Below, piece by piece: positions 10,701 through 22,285 of a DNA stretch of 64,000 nucleotides. The position numbers and the translations under genes are program-made. The notes under the pieces were generated by a model. The model made no database searches. It had not been told where the DNA came from and saw nothing but the letters and a program-made list of their open reading frames with translations. Location of the stretch: positions 20,900,501 through 20,964,500 of the forward strand of contig CM027385.1 in the NCBI GenBank assembly GCA_015680905.1, read 5' to 3'. Each line of letters opens with the position of its first letter. Position 1 is the first letter of the stretch. The DNA is from Coptis chinensis (taxonomy: Eukaryota > Streptophyta > Magnoliopsida > Ranunculales > Ranunculaceae).

Positions 10701-13485
10701 CGTACTTGCATACTTGTGGAGTGGACCACTCCATGTAAATTTTTTCCTAATGTATCAAAGTTTTAAGAAACTTTTCCTTTTAAAATGAAGGCAAATACTT
10801 GCATACTTTGCCTTACGTAAGAGTTAGTAACTTTTTGGTACCCCGAACATAGTGAACGTTTCCTAATTGGTACATGAATTTCTTTTTTGGCCTAGGTGTA
10901 TCATGAACTTCCAATTTAATACATTTGGACATCTCCGTCTTGTTAATTAACGGCTGACCGAGTAAAGAGTTACTTTTTACATGATCTGACCAAAATGCCC
11001 ATGTCAATTTCATTTCTGTTCCACTGAGTTCTGGTCCATCACACTTAAGTTAGTGGACACGTGTTGTCATCAAACCCGTCCCAATAGTAACTGAACTTGA
11101 ACAATACATACCCATTGCTCCTTGTTTTAAAGAACATCCCATTGTTGATGAGTTACAAAAAAATTTAAAAACGTTTGGGTGAAAAAGCTAATATTGAAAA
11201 GGCTAATAGTGAATAAACACTGACATGAATTGGGATTGTTATGTTAACTCTACTTCGTGGATGGAGGTGATGGGATGGGATTGAGGAAGAAGATAAGCAA
11301 CAGCCGTTGGATTCACTCTATTGGGACATGGGAACTAACGAAATATGTCCCTAACTTTTGTGTAATGGACCATAACATAATGGCAATTTAGAATAAAACA
11401 GATGGCCGTCATTGTCAGATTATATAAAAAGCTAACTCTTGACACAGTCAATTGTTTCAGATACAATCAGGCCGAAAACAAAAGGTTATGTACTAATTAG
11501 GAAACTTTCACTAAGTTTAGGGTAGTAATAAGTTATTAACTCTTTATGTAATATTAAGCACTTCGTCACAAAATCTCAATTCTTAATGTTCAATTAGTCT
11601 TTATGATTATTAGTTTTTTAATCTTCATGTCAATAGGGTTTCTCTATGACTTGAAAGGTTACCCAATTTTTTTTGTCAACAACTTCTTGGTATTAGAGCA
11701 ACCACCAAGAAGAGTTGGAGAGAAAAAGCCACCATCACCTGCTACTACAACCTTCGTTCTCCCGTGACTTTACTGTAAAATTTTATTGAAAAGATGACTT
11801 TGCAGTCTGATTTTCTGTCATTTTACATCAAACTGTTAGTTATGCAACTTTATTAAACTGTTAGTTACATCAAACTGTTAGTAGCTTCATTAAAAGGTAG
11901 AATTTTTCGGTTCAAAGTCAAAAACTTCCGCTCCAGAGTCTACACTTCAGTGTAGTTTCTTGTTGAGGCGCTCCTCATTTTGACTTTGCCATGTGGAAGC
12001 ACCTGATCTAAAGTTGCATAAAATCACTTAGTCTGGCCTAGATACTTATCCAACTTCCCTGAATGCGTCTCTATGTATAGCTTCAGTAAAATGACAAAAA
12101 TACCCTCAGAATGATCAAAGAACTTAGTTCTAACTAAAATTTGGCCGTTGGCGCTGTTTTATGTAAGTGTTTTACCCATTTACATGGATTTTAAACCAAA
12201 CTAAATAAGAGGAAGGGGTCTGAGTTTGTTTACATGTTATTTTGTTTTTTCCTAGACCCATGGCCCATGCTTGAGATTTCAAAATACATTTGGGCTGTTT
12301 CCTATAAATGCCTGACCCATTTACATGATTGTTAAACCACACCAAATAAGAGGAAGGGGTTTGAGTTCGTTTACATGTTTTATTGTTTTTTGCCACACCC
12401 ATGCTTGAGAGTTTAGAATACATCTGGGCATATTGTAAAACAGTAGACATTCATCTATAAATCGGGTTGAGTTTTAGTTAACAACGTAGGGAAGCAAATT
12501 CTTGGAAGTTATTATCACTTCAACTTTCTTCGGGTTTATATTAACTCTATGAATCTTGTTCAAGCTTTCTAACTTGGTTCATTGTGCAGGAAGCCCGAGA
12601 TGCTGGCTGTCAGACGACTACCGAGTCAGAGAGATATCTTGATCAGAAGAGGAAAAAGGAAGCTGAAGAAAATGCACGTAAAGCAAAGGAAAATGTTCTA
12701 CCTGGTCCAGGTGGTAAATTACAACAAAAGATGAATCGCACCAAAGGAGAACCTGATAACAGTCCTCGTGGAAGCGTGAAAGGATCCACGGGCATGGAGT
12801 TAAGTGTTAGAGATACTTTTTCAACAACTGCTGGTCATACCATTGCAAATCCCCTGGATGATTGGGATATGACTGGACTTCCAGGATCGGATCTACTTTC
12901 AACAATGGTGAGAATTCTGTATTTTATTTTTTTGTTTTTAATTTTTTATTATGTATAAAGTATAAACCCCATGTTACTTTTTTTTTGTAACGGGTAGTTA
13001 TAACTTGAGAAGGCAACTTCAAGCTTGGAAATGGCACTCAATAGTTGCTATGCATAGATTATGTTTACCTTTCAAATGCTTATGTCAAAGTTGGTTTTGT
13101 TTATAAAGGCTTGGCGTTTTTATGTGCAGTTGTTAATTAACCAATTACACTCGTAATGAACTGCCCAGATCTCCCCTTTAATGTTTATTTTGGAAGGATT
13201 CAGTTAACGGTTTATATATGCAGCATAGTGATTGTTTACTTATGGTTAAAATCTGTCCTAAACTGTTGACACATTCAATATGGTGTTTTGCAGGAACAAC
13301 AGCTATGCAGCGAGTCAAGGATGCTCCCTTCGCAGTATCTTAAGATACAGGAAGTCATTTCAATAAAGATATTTGAAGGCATTATCACCAAGAAATCTGA
13401 TGCCCACCGCTTTTTCAAAGTTGACTCAACTAAAGTAGATAAAGTATATGATATACTCACAAGGAAGGGAATTGCCCAACCTTAG
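7748..13485 (+). CDS. ADA2: Transcriptional adaptor ADA2 (ADA2a-like), C-terminal four exons
   Basis: ADA2 is the nuclear adaptor that binds GCN5 in SAGA/ADA histone acetyltransferase complexes. Four exons join in frame with AG/GT borders: 7748-7970, 9176-9386, 12590-12907 and 13294-13485 (stop TAG). They give about 314 residues. Recognisable ADA2 blocks are ELSGYNSKRHEFDPEYDND and ADMEFKDTDTDAE in exon 1, LDERKCRKDFILERNLLY and FMRYHSKEEHEEL in exon 2, RYLDQKRKKEAEENARKAK in exon 3, and a C-terminal SWIRM domain in exon 4 (LPSQYLKIQEV, KKSDAHRFFKVD, VYDILTRKGIAQ). Plant ADA2 is about 550 residues, so the N-terminal ZZ finger and SANT domain are missing here. They may lie upstream of the window across a repeat-filled intron, or be lost. 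There are no stops in the visible exons. The KEAEEN tail and ADMEFKD block favour the ADA2a branch over ADA2b. A possible AATAAA lies at 13609. Confidence 0.9.
7995..8095. repeat. CA/CATA microsatellite with internal duplication
   Basis: A (CA)n run is followed by CATA-rich DNA in which a ~38-bp unit containing ACTATGTATGTAATCCATAC occurs twice. It lies just inside ADA2 intron 7971-9175. Confidence 0.85.
8470..8960 (-). mobile_element. LINE 3' fragment inside ADA2 intron
   Basis: On the minus strand 8926-8507 is open for 139 codons. It resembles the C-terminal zinc-finger region that follows reverse transcriptase in plant L1-type LINEs: CKLEDDVDQLFLN (a 'D..DHLFL' block), then IVWTLWKRRINIFEQ (a 'iW.iWk.RN.iF' block), then a WACATPLF stretch. 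Only the 3' end of ORF2 is present, as expected for a 5'-truncated insertion, and it is antisense to ADA2. Confidence 0.6.
9825..10569. mobile_element. 745-bp TIR element with GGCGC-rich ends (MITE)
   Basis: The ends form an inverted repeat: CAGTGTAGTCAAGGCGCGCG at the left, and the reverse complement of the right end reads CAGTGTAGTAAAGGCGTTAA. GC-rich subterminal tracts of AAGGCGC-type words (9836-9960 and 10475-10555) flank an AT-rich core with no coding sequence. Termini starting CAGTG suit hAT-type non-autonomous elements, but no clean 8-bp target duplication is visible. It lies in the ADA2 intron 9387-12589. Confidence 0.75.
10821..11542. mobile_element. 722-bp MITE with ~70-bp imperfect TIRs
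   Basis: The left end GAGTTAGTAACTTTTTGGTA pairs with the reverse complement of the right end (GAGTTAATAACTTATTACTA). The match continues through GTTTCCTAATT about 45 bp in. The flanks CTTACGTAA and TTTATGTAA agree at 7 of 9 positions, which is compatible with an aged 9-bp Mutator-type target duplication. There is no coding sequence. It lies in the same ADA2 intron as the element at 9825. Confidence 0.7.
12172..12436. repeat. Two-copy tandem repeat of about 130 bp
   Basis: Unit one (about 12172-12305) and unit two (about 12312-12436) share AATAAGAGGAAGGGG, GTTTACATGTT and CCCATGCTTGAGA in the same order. It lies in the ADA2 intron just upstream of exon 12590. Confidence 0.8.
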
Positions 13486-13608
13486 ATGAGTATCCCATTT
13501 TTCACTTAGAATGTGTTAGTACAGTTAGGTTATGACATTATATTAAAGGTGGAAAAGATTAAGTTAACACGAGATAAGTTATCGAAAGGCACTCAAAATG
13601 TATCTTCT

Positions 13609-13614
13609 AATAAA
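13609..13614 (+). promoter_or_regulatory. Candidate poly(A) signal of ADA2
   Basis: AATAAA lies 124 nt after the ADA2 stop codon in AT-rich DNA. Plant signals are loose, so this is position-based inference only. Confidence 0.3.
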
Positions 13615-13619
13615 GCTTA

Positions 13620-14219
13620 TAGATTAGTTGTAGAGAACAAACTCATAGCATTGTAGCTGCTCTTGCTTCTTTTGGCTAATTGATTTTCCAATTTGAAAAG
13701 CTGGACAATCACTGGAGGTGAGGGTGCACACCTTGCAGAAGTTCAGATTAGGCGTAGAGGAAGAAAATTATAATACCTCAGCTGCTTGTGGTTATTTTGG
13801 CTGACTGATCTTCCAATGTGGTAGTTTCTGACAATTCCTGTTAAACACTTATTCCTGGCTGCTTGCCCCTGTAGTAGGTATTAAAGAGTTACTTCTGCTC
13901 AGCTTTTATTTTTTTCTCGATAGTCCAAATGCCACGGCACTGTTGCGTCCATTGGAGCTTTGTATCAATTAGTGTGCATGGATTTCTTGGTTGAGCTTCA
14001 ACATCCAAATCGATGGATTCTCCTTTACACATACACAAACGCCTGTGCGGTCTATCTCGTATTTGATGTATTACATCGACTAGTATTCTGGGCACAATTG
14101 ATGAGCGTGAAACCTATTATCGGGTTAATAAAAAACCTCGATTCTAAAATTCAAATTTGAATCGATCATTAAAAATTTAAATTTCCGACCCGATTTGTTG
14201 ATCTAGATGTAAAGAGGTC
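13620..14219. other. Downstream flank of ADA2
   Basis: Probable 3' UTR and intergenic DNA. No further exon, repeat or RNA gene was recognised. The short open frame at 13960-14160 has no family signature. Confidence 0.45.
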
Positions 14220-14227
14220 TCACTAAC

Positions 14228-14559
14228 CATAGTTAGCAATTCGGCGAATTATTCGTTTAATTCGGAAAACTTTTAAAAATGTTGTATTTATCAATGATAC
14301 GAAATAATTCGTTAATTCGGCAATAAATCATTAATTCGCGAATTATGCGTATTTTCACTATAAGTTTGCTGAGTATGTTGTCAAATTTTACCGTATTTTT
14401 TTTATTTTTAGCTTCGTATTATACTCAAATTACTTACGAATTCGAACTTTTGCCGTTTTTTTTAATCCGAATTGAAAAAACGAATTCTTATCGAAGTTCG
14501 AATTTTATTCGAATATTTTCCGTATCGAATTTTTGTCGTATTACGAATTGCTAACTATG
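14228..14559. mobile_element. hAT-type MITE, 332 bp, intact ends
   Basis: Perfect 16-bp terminal inverted repeats (CATAGTTAGCAATTCG) are flanked by a perfect 8-bp target duplication TCACTAAC at 14220-14227 and 14560-14567. Length, 8-bp duplication and a CA..G start identify a non-autonomous hAT-superfamily element. The interior is AT-rich with many GAATT/TTCG words and no coding sequence. Confidence 0.9.
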
Positions 14560-15140
14560 TCACTAACTCACTAATTTAGACTAAATATGTTAAATTTGTC
14601 GGGATAAAAAAAAATAAAAAAAAAAATTCTAAAAATTTGTCCAGAATTTCTGATGAAATTGTCGAAATTTTGGGTGGTATTGTCGAAATTTCGGATGGTA
14701 TAGGTTGTGGCATGGGTTGTAATAATAGTGTGAAAATTTATTCGGAATTTCCAATAAAATTGTCGAAATTTCGGTTGGTATTGTCAAAATTTCAGATGGC
14801 ATGGGTTGTGGCATGGATTGTAATAATAGTATTTGGCGAGAGCAAAATCGGAAAAACAAAAAACGACATATGAAAAAACTGTAGGTGGGGGCGCGTGTTC
14901 TTTAAAGGAGAGATATTTTTTGTATCGAATTTTTGTCGTATTACGAATTGCTAACTATGCCACTAACCCACTAATTTAGACTAAATATGTTAAATTTGTT
15001 GGGATAAAAAAAATAAAATAAAAATAATTTTTGAAAATTTGTCTGGAATTTCTGATTAAATTGTCGAAATTTCGGATGGTATTGTCAAAATTTTGGATGA
15101 CATGAATTGTAATAATAGTATTTGGTGAGGGAAAAATTGG

Positions 15141-15178
<38 letters not shown>

Positions 15179-15180
15179 AC
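14515..15180. repeat. Tandem duplication including right end of the hAT MITE
   Basis: About 14515-14880 recurs as 14917-15180 in shortened form. Both copies begin in the MITE right end (TATCGAATTTTTGTCGTATT), run through its flank (CACTAAC/CCAC) and a GTCGAAATTTCGG-type stretch. The duplication therefore post-dates the MITE insertion. The second copy ends in an A-run of over 30 bp near 15140-15176. Confidence 0.75.
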
Positions 15181-15184
15181 TGTA

Positions 15185-17130
15185 GGATGTGGATGTTAAA
15201 AAAACTAGCATCTTTATTTAAAACTAGCATTTAGTGCAGAGCATGTGGATGTTAAAAAAAACTTTCTAAAGGAAATGTGATCATATATAGTTCATTATTT
15301 AAAACTTAAGAAGACCGTTTTTTTATGATAACAAATGCTTTGGATTCCCTAATAGCAGTAATTATTACTTACATGTGTCCCATTAATGCATTTAATATGG
15401 AAATTACAAAAAGGGGTCTTATGAAAGAAGTAATTATTTCAATAACAAAACATATTGACTAAAAAATATAATGATATGGTTAAATGTTTTTATTGAATTT
15501 AAAACATTTATACGTTAAACAATTAACATATATGGTTAGGTCTAGACTCCTAAAGCCGCTTTCCATAGTAGTAGTAAAACACAAATAATTACTGCTAACA
15601 TCATAACTTTTATTGCATCTCTAATCTCGCTTTCATCAATGTCAAATGTATTGCTCATGGTTGTAATTGTTGTTAAAGATAAAAAATATACCAAAAGTTT
15701 AAATAAATTAATCATATGTCAGTCTGATGACAATACGAACAATTATGAAGTATAACAAATAAAAGAATCAGCAAATAATATTGTATAATAAGCAGTTTGA
15801 ATTGTAAGAAAATGAATTACATTAAGTGGTTGGAACAAATTCAACATATTTCCCATTGGTACGTAAATTTGAGCCCCGTGAGTCATAATAAATTGGTAGA
15901 TATATTGAAGGTTTTATTTTTTTTTTTAAAAAAATTTTAAAATTGCTTTTTTAATCGAAGATTTACTATTTTTTTTCTTGACCAGTACAAATATATATAA
16001 CTTTGTCATGATATATATTAGAAGAAGTTGTACATATTTCAACTACATATGGTTATCTTTTAAAAAAAAAACCCAAATAGTATTGGAAAGAATGTATAGA
16101 AAATCAAATTTATTTAAATATATATTAAAAAATAATATATATTGTGTTGTTAAAATGTTTCAATATATTAATTACGATGATTTCAGAATGTCATAAAAGA
16201 TATTACATTAAACGACTGGAACAAATAAGTCATCTGATTTGTTATTGTTATAATAATTAGTATTATTATAGTTATTATGAAAATTATTATTTTCTAAATT
16301 ACAATGTCTGTTTTTTTTTAAAATTTTTTTGTAGCTTTATCCTTTAAATCAGGTCACTATTAAGTCAAAAAAAAATCAAAGGTCGTGATGATCTGAAATG
16401 GAAAATGTATGAAGAAGACAATGGAACAGAAAGATAATATATTTAAGGAAAAAAGGATTAAAATAAGCATAAAAGTTTTAAGAGAAGAATTACTTGACGG
16501 GGGTTGGTGGTTGGAATCCATGAGATGCGAGAGAGATGAATAATGTTGTGGAGTCGTTTTTTTAAGAAATCAGAAAAGAAAGAGATAAGGTGAATATATA
16601 AAAGTTAGTCCGTGAGTTAGAGACAAAGGGACCCGTTTTTTTTTGTCTAAGTGTGTGCGGACTTTTTAATATGAGCTAGTCTTCAGTGCGCGTGATGTAT
16701 GGCTACGCACAATTCCTGACCACATATTTTCCAACCCGTAACCGGTAGCCGAAGTGCCCACCTAAGGGTAGCGTTGGCATTTCACATATTTTCATTCATC
16801 CCCAATTAATCGTATTTTCTATTCTTCTCAATTAGATTGCGCGCCCAAATCTTCTCACCCCTTTCACCTCTTCTTAAATTCATGGTCAATCATTTATTTC
16901 TTTCACTCTCTAAAGTTTACAGCAAGGAAGTAGAGCAAAAAAGAGTGACAGCAACCAACAACACTACACGGCTTGAATACGTTCGAACATTGAGGTTAGT
17001 TTATCATCCAATCACTGAAGTCGATTTAATCTTTCCTCTTCTCTTTAAGGTACATTAGAATTTTTCATATTTAGGTCGCTTTGTACTAAAAAAAGTTTTC
17101 TTTATTTAGGTAGGCTCCTATGACCGAATC
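15185..17130. other. AT-rich intergenic DNA
   Basis: Very AT-rich with homopolymer runs. No recognised gene apart from the 38-codon reading frame at 15542-15658. From about 16500 the base composition rises and becomes promoter/leader-like ahead of the first MULE gene. The outer end of the left arm of the giant inverted repeat should lie here, but its partner is beyond the window. Confidence 0.45.
15542..15658 (-). CDS. Possible 38-residue acidic/membrane peptide
   Basis: The minus-strand frame starts at ATG 15658 and ends at a TAG at 15544-15542. Residues 1-17 are acidic (MSNTFDIDESEIRDAIK) and residues 18-38 form one hydrophobic segment (VMMLAVIICVLLLLWKAALGV) long enough to span a membrane. 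No family was recognised. The clean acidic-then-hydrophobic pattern is the only reason to list it; it may be chance or the start of a spliced gene. Confidence 0.2.
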   Translation of the reverse strand: MSNTFDIDESEIRDAIKVMMLAVIICVLLLLWKAALGV

Positions 17131-17245
17131 GAATAAGGCTCGATGATGACGAAGAGTTTCTTAGAAGTCTATGTTTCAAAGTTTTAGCATGATGATGAAA
17201 GTGATTCTCCGGATGTGGAATCAACCTTGTTTCCCCTGATGGAGA

Positions 17246-20100
17246 ATGAAAATATTGATGATAGTGATAGCGATCTTTGAAGAGTCCGATACATATAGGG
17301 CTTATATAGAAGACAAAGCAACATTTTTATCTATGCAGTTCAAGACATCGGACGAGGCCTACACTATTTATAATGAGTATGCCAAATCAGTTGGCTTCGG
17401 TGTTCGTAAGGATGTTTATAGAATTCATCCAAATGGAGTTGCTATTAAGCGGAGATTTGTGTGTTCATCCGAAGGTCAACGACATGCAGATAAACTCCAA
17501 TCGATGACACCCAAAAGAACACCCAGACAGGTCACTAGGTTCAATTGTAAAGCCTGCATTGTTGTTGTTTTTGATTCTGAAGCAAAGTTGTGGACTGTGA
17601 AAGAGTTTATTGGGGAACACACACATCCACTTGTACCGTATCCGAGTTCAATGTTTCTTCGGTCACATAGAAATGTGAGTCGAGAAGCGTTGGAATTTGC
17701 TACATGCCTAAATGATGTCGGTGTTCGTAAATGCCAAGTGATGGGTCACTATGCACATATAGCTGGAGGTTTCCTTAATGTTGGTTTTACGAAAAAAGAC
17801 TTGTATAACAAAATGGGAAAAGAGAGGAGAAGTCGTTGTATTGATGGCGACGCCAACACACTGCTTGCCAACTTAGAGGACAAGGTGAAGTTAGATCCTT
17901 TATTTCATTACAACTATGAGTTAAATGCGAGTGGGCAGTTAGGTTTGGGCTGTTTTTTAGGCGGATTCCACCTCCCGCCTGGATTACTGTAGCTTTGGTG
18001 ATGTGTTGTTGTTTGATTCAACGTACAGGAGCAATCGGTACCAGATGCCGATCGTTGTGTTTGCTGGAATCAACAACCACCTACAGACTATAGTTTTTGG
18101 TTTTGCTTTGATCATAAGTGAGTGCGAATTTACACTTATAAGTGGGTATTGAAATCATTTATTGACGCAATGTGTGGTGAACACCCTAAATCGGGCCATT
18201 ACCGATGGTGACGCAAATGATTCGTAAAGCTTTGAAATCTATTCTTCCGTTCGAACACCGGGCCGCTGCTCTTGGCACGTATTGAAAAATTGCATCACCA
18301 ATGTCAAAATCCCTGATTTTGCAAATGAGTTCACTCTATTATGTTTATGAAATGTTCTCGGGGAGAGTTCAAGAAAGGTGGAGACAACTAGTGGAAAAAT
18401 ACAAAGTTAGTCATAACACATGGGTGATGAAGGTACGTAAGAAAAGGGCGAAAGGGCGAAATCGTATCTTCATGGTGAGTTCTTTGGCGGTTGCGTATAA
18501 ACCAACGCCATGAGTCTATTAACTCGTTATAAGACATCATGTTAAGCCCGGATGCGCTATTTGAGCTATTTGGGAAAATGGAATTGGCGGTTGCAAATAT
18601 CCGCCACCGAGAAACGGCGAAGAGGTAAGGACCGCAACGACGAAGCCTTTCATTGGTAGCCACTTGATTGAATATGCAAAGCGCGTAATCCATCTATACT
18701 CGAAATGCTTTTTTCTTGCTTTTAGAAGCAGATTCTGGGGAGGAATCGATGTACACCGCAGAAGATAAACGTGATGTGGGTGACAATATTCGTGTATACA
18801 CCATCAGCCGTCATCTGAACAGGCAAAAAAAGACGAGTGTGGAATACAACCTTTTAGAGCAGGATGCTAGATGTTCATGTGGGCTATTTCAGTCGTTTGG
18901 ATTTCCATGTAGACATATCATTTCAGTTTACAAACACGAGGACCTTCGTGAAATACCCCAGAGCTGTTTTTTAAGGAGATGGACACGAGTTGCTAAATCT
19001 GTCATTCCAAATAACAATCCAAGTTTTTCTTCGCAGGCTGCTTCCATTATTCGTCACAGTGAGCTTATAGGGAAATGCAAGAAGATATGTTTGTGGGCCT
19101 CTCAAACAGCCACAAAACAAGAAAGCTTTTAAATCCATGTTATCATCTTTTTCTAGAGCTTCAAGGCAGTCCACAAGTTCCCTTTGAAATGCCTTATATT
19201 CCACCGTAAAGTGGTACAATGGATGGCATTCCGCCTTCTAAAGGCACCGCACCGAGGTAGAGATGCCTTTCACCCCACCTAAAACCACCCATCGTCCATT
19301 TGTTAATGATCCACCACACGAAAATCGAAGGGTAGGCCGCATAAACGTAGTAGATTGAAAGGTCGAAATGAGACAAGAAAAAAAGAAGTGTGGCCACGTG
19401 GGTATCGTCGGGCACACAAGGCCCACATGTCCACTTTTGCATCCAAACGATGGGGGTAAGTTTCTTATACCGTTGCCATATTTCACTTGTCCCGTTAACA
19501 TTAAATAGTTACAAAAGTTTGTTGATTCTGATTTGTATTCGCAATATCTTTCTTGTGGTGCACCGCTTTACGTGTCCAAGTGCTAAAGCGCAACTATGTC
19601 GAAATGCTTTGCAGGAGTTGCCGATGTGAGTGAGGATGATGATGACAAAGTTAAATAGAGATACTTGGATGTAAGTGATAATTTTTCGCGCGTTATCTTC
19701 TTTTTATAAACGCAAGAAAATGTTTCTTGTTTGTTATTTTCATGGGGTTCAAAGTAATGTTGCTTGTTTGGTGGGCGAGTGGAAGTTGGTAATGAAGCGG
19801 AGGATCTCGAAAAGACCAAGCAATGTAGCAAGTGTCGATCTACACGAGCACACAAAGTGTAGGTGTCCCGATTTGGAAGGTATGACACAATTTTTTACCG
19901 ACGTAATTTTTCTAGTAGGAGTAAACTAAACTTAGAGTGTACCATTAGAGTGACTATTTTTCTCCTGTTGAACTTATAGCGTTTCCCGTGGATGAGGTTG
20001 GGAGGAAGGTTTCGGAGAAATTCAATGTTGGAAAGTTTTATAGTGACGACGGGAGAGTCTTTTTCCGTATTACAGATGGTTGACGTTAGGAAAGAGGAGT
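17246..20100 (+). pseudogene. FAR1/MULE transposase with SWIM and CCHC knuckles, left copy (gene 1)
   Basis: The first open part (17246-17992, 248 codons) holds a FAR1 DNA-binding domain at about residues 33-130: SDEAYTIYNEYAKSVGFGVRK, FVCSSEG, NCKAC and GEHTHPL supply the Cys2-His2 pattern. The MULE core follows in several frames: FGDVLLFDSTYRSN near 17998-18040, CSWHVLKN near 18270 and KYKVSHNTWVMKV near 18400-18435. A SWIM finger CSCGLFQSFGFPCRH lies near 18871-18915. After a splice-donor-like GTAAG near 19455 there are two CCHC-like pieces (CGH..GH near 19390; CSKCRSTRAHK near 19842) and a C-terminal stretch to about 20100. FAR1-type MULEs are transposases, some domesticated as light-signalling factors. 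Several frame breaks, absent at some of the same places in the right copy, make it non-functional as read. It is the outermost of three transposase genes in this arm. Confidence 0.82.
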
Positions 20101-20104
20101 ACAA

Positions 20105-22285
20105 TGGCGCTAAGCTTTAAGAGCAGTTGTTGCTAATCTTCTAACAAGATTTTTGTAAGCATTTTTGTAATATCGCACAATGGTGAAGATTTCAAGATTG
20201 GCTTCTAAATTATTTTGTAGCGGTATCTATGGTGTTATTTTCTTATTTTCTTTGGTTTAATCAATGAAATAGCACAATATTCTATACGCTATATTGACAA
20301 GCATTGTTTGTATATTCTGTTGTTTCTTATTGTTGGGATGTTGGGGTTGTCCCTCATCAGCAGACATATGTCAGTTAGTGTGACATTGATATGTTCATAA
20401 ATGGATCTGTTCGTTCTTACAACGCCGAACAGAGGAATATGCCATAAACAGTAACATAACATTCTGGTATGACATATATAGTGTCATATCTATCAGTGAG
20501 TATCTAAAATTATCTGACATAACTCCTAGGAGGTCGGAAGATCTAAAATTATTATTGTGAATATACCTGCTGGGTTCCTCCTCGTATGATGAGGACTTGC
20601 CCGATTAGTACTAATTACAAGAATGAGATTAAGAAACCAATTCTTGATTGTAATGCGGGGGAGAAAGGGACTATGAACATCTCATTATTCATAGCTACCT
20701 AACTATGAACAATTCTACTTTCCGGTATGTTTTAGATAATCGACGCGCATACTACTTAACAATCAATGTGGAAGTCATGAGCTATGAATATTCTTTGTTC
20801 ATACCACAATTCGACTATGAACAATGATTGTTCATAGTTCGGTAGCTATGAACACTCAATGCTATGAACAATGAGTGTTGAGCTAAGAACAATGAGTGTT
20901 CATACCACAATTGACTATGACAATGATTGTTCATAGTCATGAGCTATGAACATTCTTTGTTCATACCACAATTGGACTATGAACATACCGTAAGGTTGAG
21001 CGCTTTGCAGAGGAATATGTCATATGTTAATAACACATAACATTCTAGTATGACAACAAATATAGTGCTATATCTATCTGTGATTCTTATGATATACTAC
21101 CCGAACTAATATATTATAAAAACTCACATAACATTCGAAAGTATGACATATATAGTGTCATATCTATCAATTCTAGCTATTAATACTACCAAAAGTATAA
21201 AACTCTTATTAGCATATATTATAAATAGTGACATAAAATTGAGTATGACATATATAGTGTCATATCTATCGATGAGTATCTAAAATTATCCGACATAACT
21301 CCTAGGAGGTCGGAAGATCTAAAATTATTATTGTGAATATACTCCTCCTCGTATGATGAGGACTTGCCCGATTAGTACTAATTACAAAATGAGATTAAGA
21401 AACCAATTCTTGATTGTAATGCATGGGGAGAAAGGGACTATGAACATCTCATTATTCATAGCTACCTAACTATGAACAATTCTACTTTCCGGTATGTTTC
21501 TCAGATACATATATAGTGTCATATCTATCATATAAAACTCTTAGTAGCATATATTATAATATCATATATTAGTAACATAATATTCGAAAGTATGATATAT
21601 ATAGTGTCATATCTATCCGTGATTAGACCCAACATATAAAACTCTTATTGACATATCAAATAAAAAGTGAAATAACATTCGAAAGTATGACATTTATGAG
21701 TATAGTCATATCGATTGATTGTAAATTTATGACATACTACCAAACGTAAAACTCTTATATTGAATTAAACAATTGGACCACCCATAAAGTATGATATACT
21801 TTCTGTTTATAGAACATGAGTATGATATACCATAAAGTATGCTATACTACATCCTATATGACATTTTTTATAACATATATCCATGCTTTTACAATGCAAT
21901 ACCGGGTAGTAGGTCACGTACTCTATGTTACTCTTAACATTTGTAAAACTCGTCACACCCCCCGATTGTCTCTCTACACACGGCACGTTTATTCCAAAAA
22001 AAACTGGTGCTCTCTCCACACCCCATTGTTAATATGACAATTATAACCTTAAATAACTCTCTCCACACCCCATTTTTATTAATATGACCATTATAACCTT
22101 AAAAAACTCTCTCCACACCCCATTGTAATTCAAACGAGCTCTTCACCGCATTTTTACTACTCCACCTAACACTCCTACCACTCATGCTCTCTGAAATTTC
22201 TCCCCTCCCTCCTCGTTGTTCTCTTAGGTTAGTCTTGAGTCACCCACAAAATTGTTGTTATTCCCACCAAATTTTCACTTTAAGA
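20105..22285. repeat. Palindrome-rich spacer between genes 1 and 2 (left arm)
   Basis: AT-rich DNA built from repeated modules. One ~260-bp module (CTCCTAGGAGGTCGGAAGAT, TCCTCCTCGTATGATGAGGA, GAACATCTCATTATTCATAG) occurs twice in direct orientation, at 20468-20730 and 21244-21500. Two palindrome families are scattered through it: TATGAACA(4-5)TGTTCATA at 20780-20990, and TATGACA(7)TGTCATA at 20478, 21042, 21150, 21247, 21595 and others. Near 21898 a 'TACCGGGTAGTAG..CACGT' word recurs at 26873 before gene 3. No coding sequence was recognised. Confidence 0.75.

Noticed and set aside
15140-15176. A-run as a retroposon tail
   Set aside because: No target duplication or element body adjoins it; it is the end of a local tandem duplication.
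21807-22037. Small open frames on both strands repeated in the right arm (60092-60322)
   Set aside because: Same palindromic AT-rich spacer DNA in both arms; duplicated by the inverted repeat, no domain.
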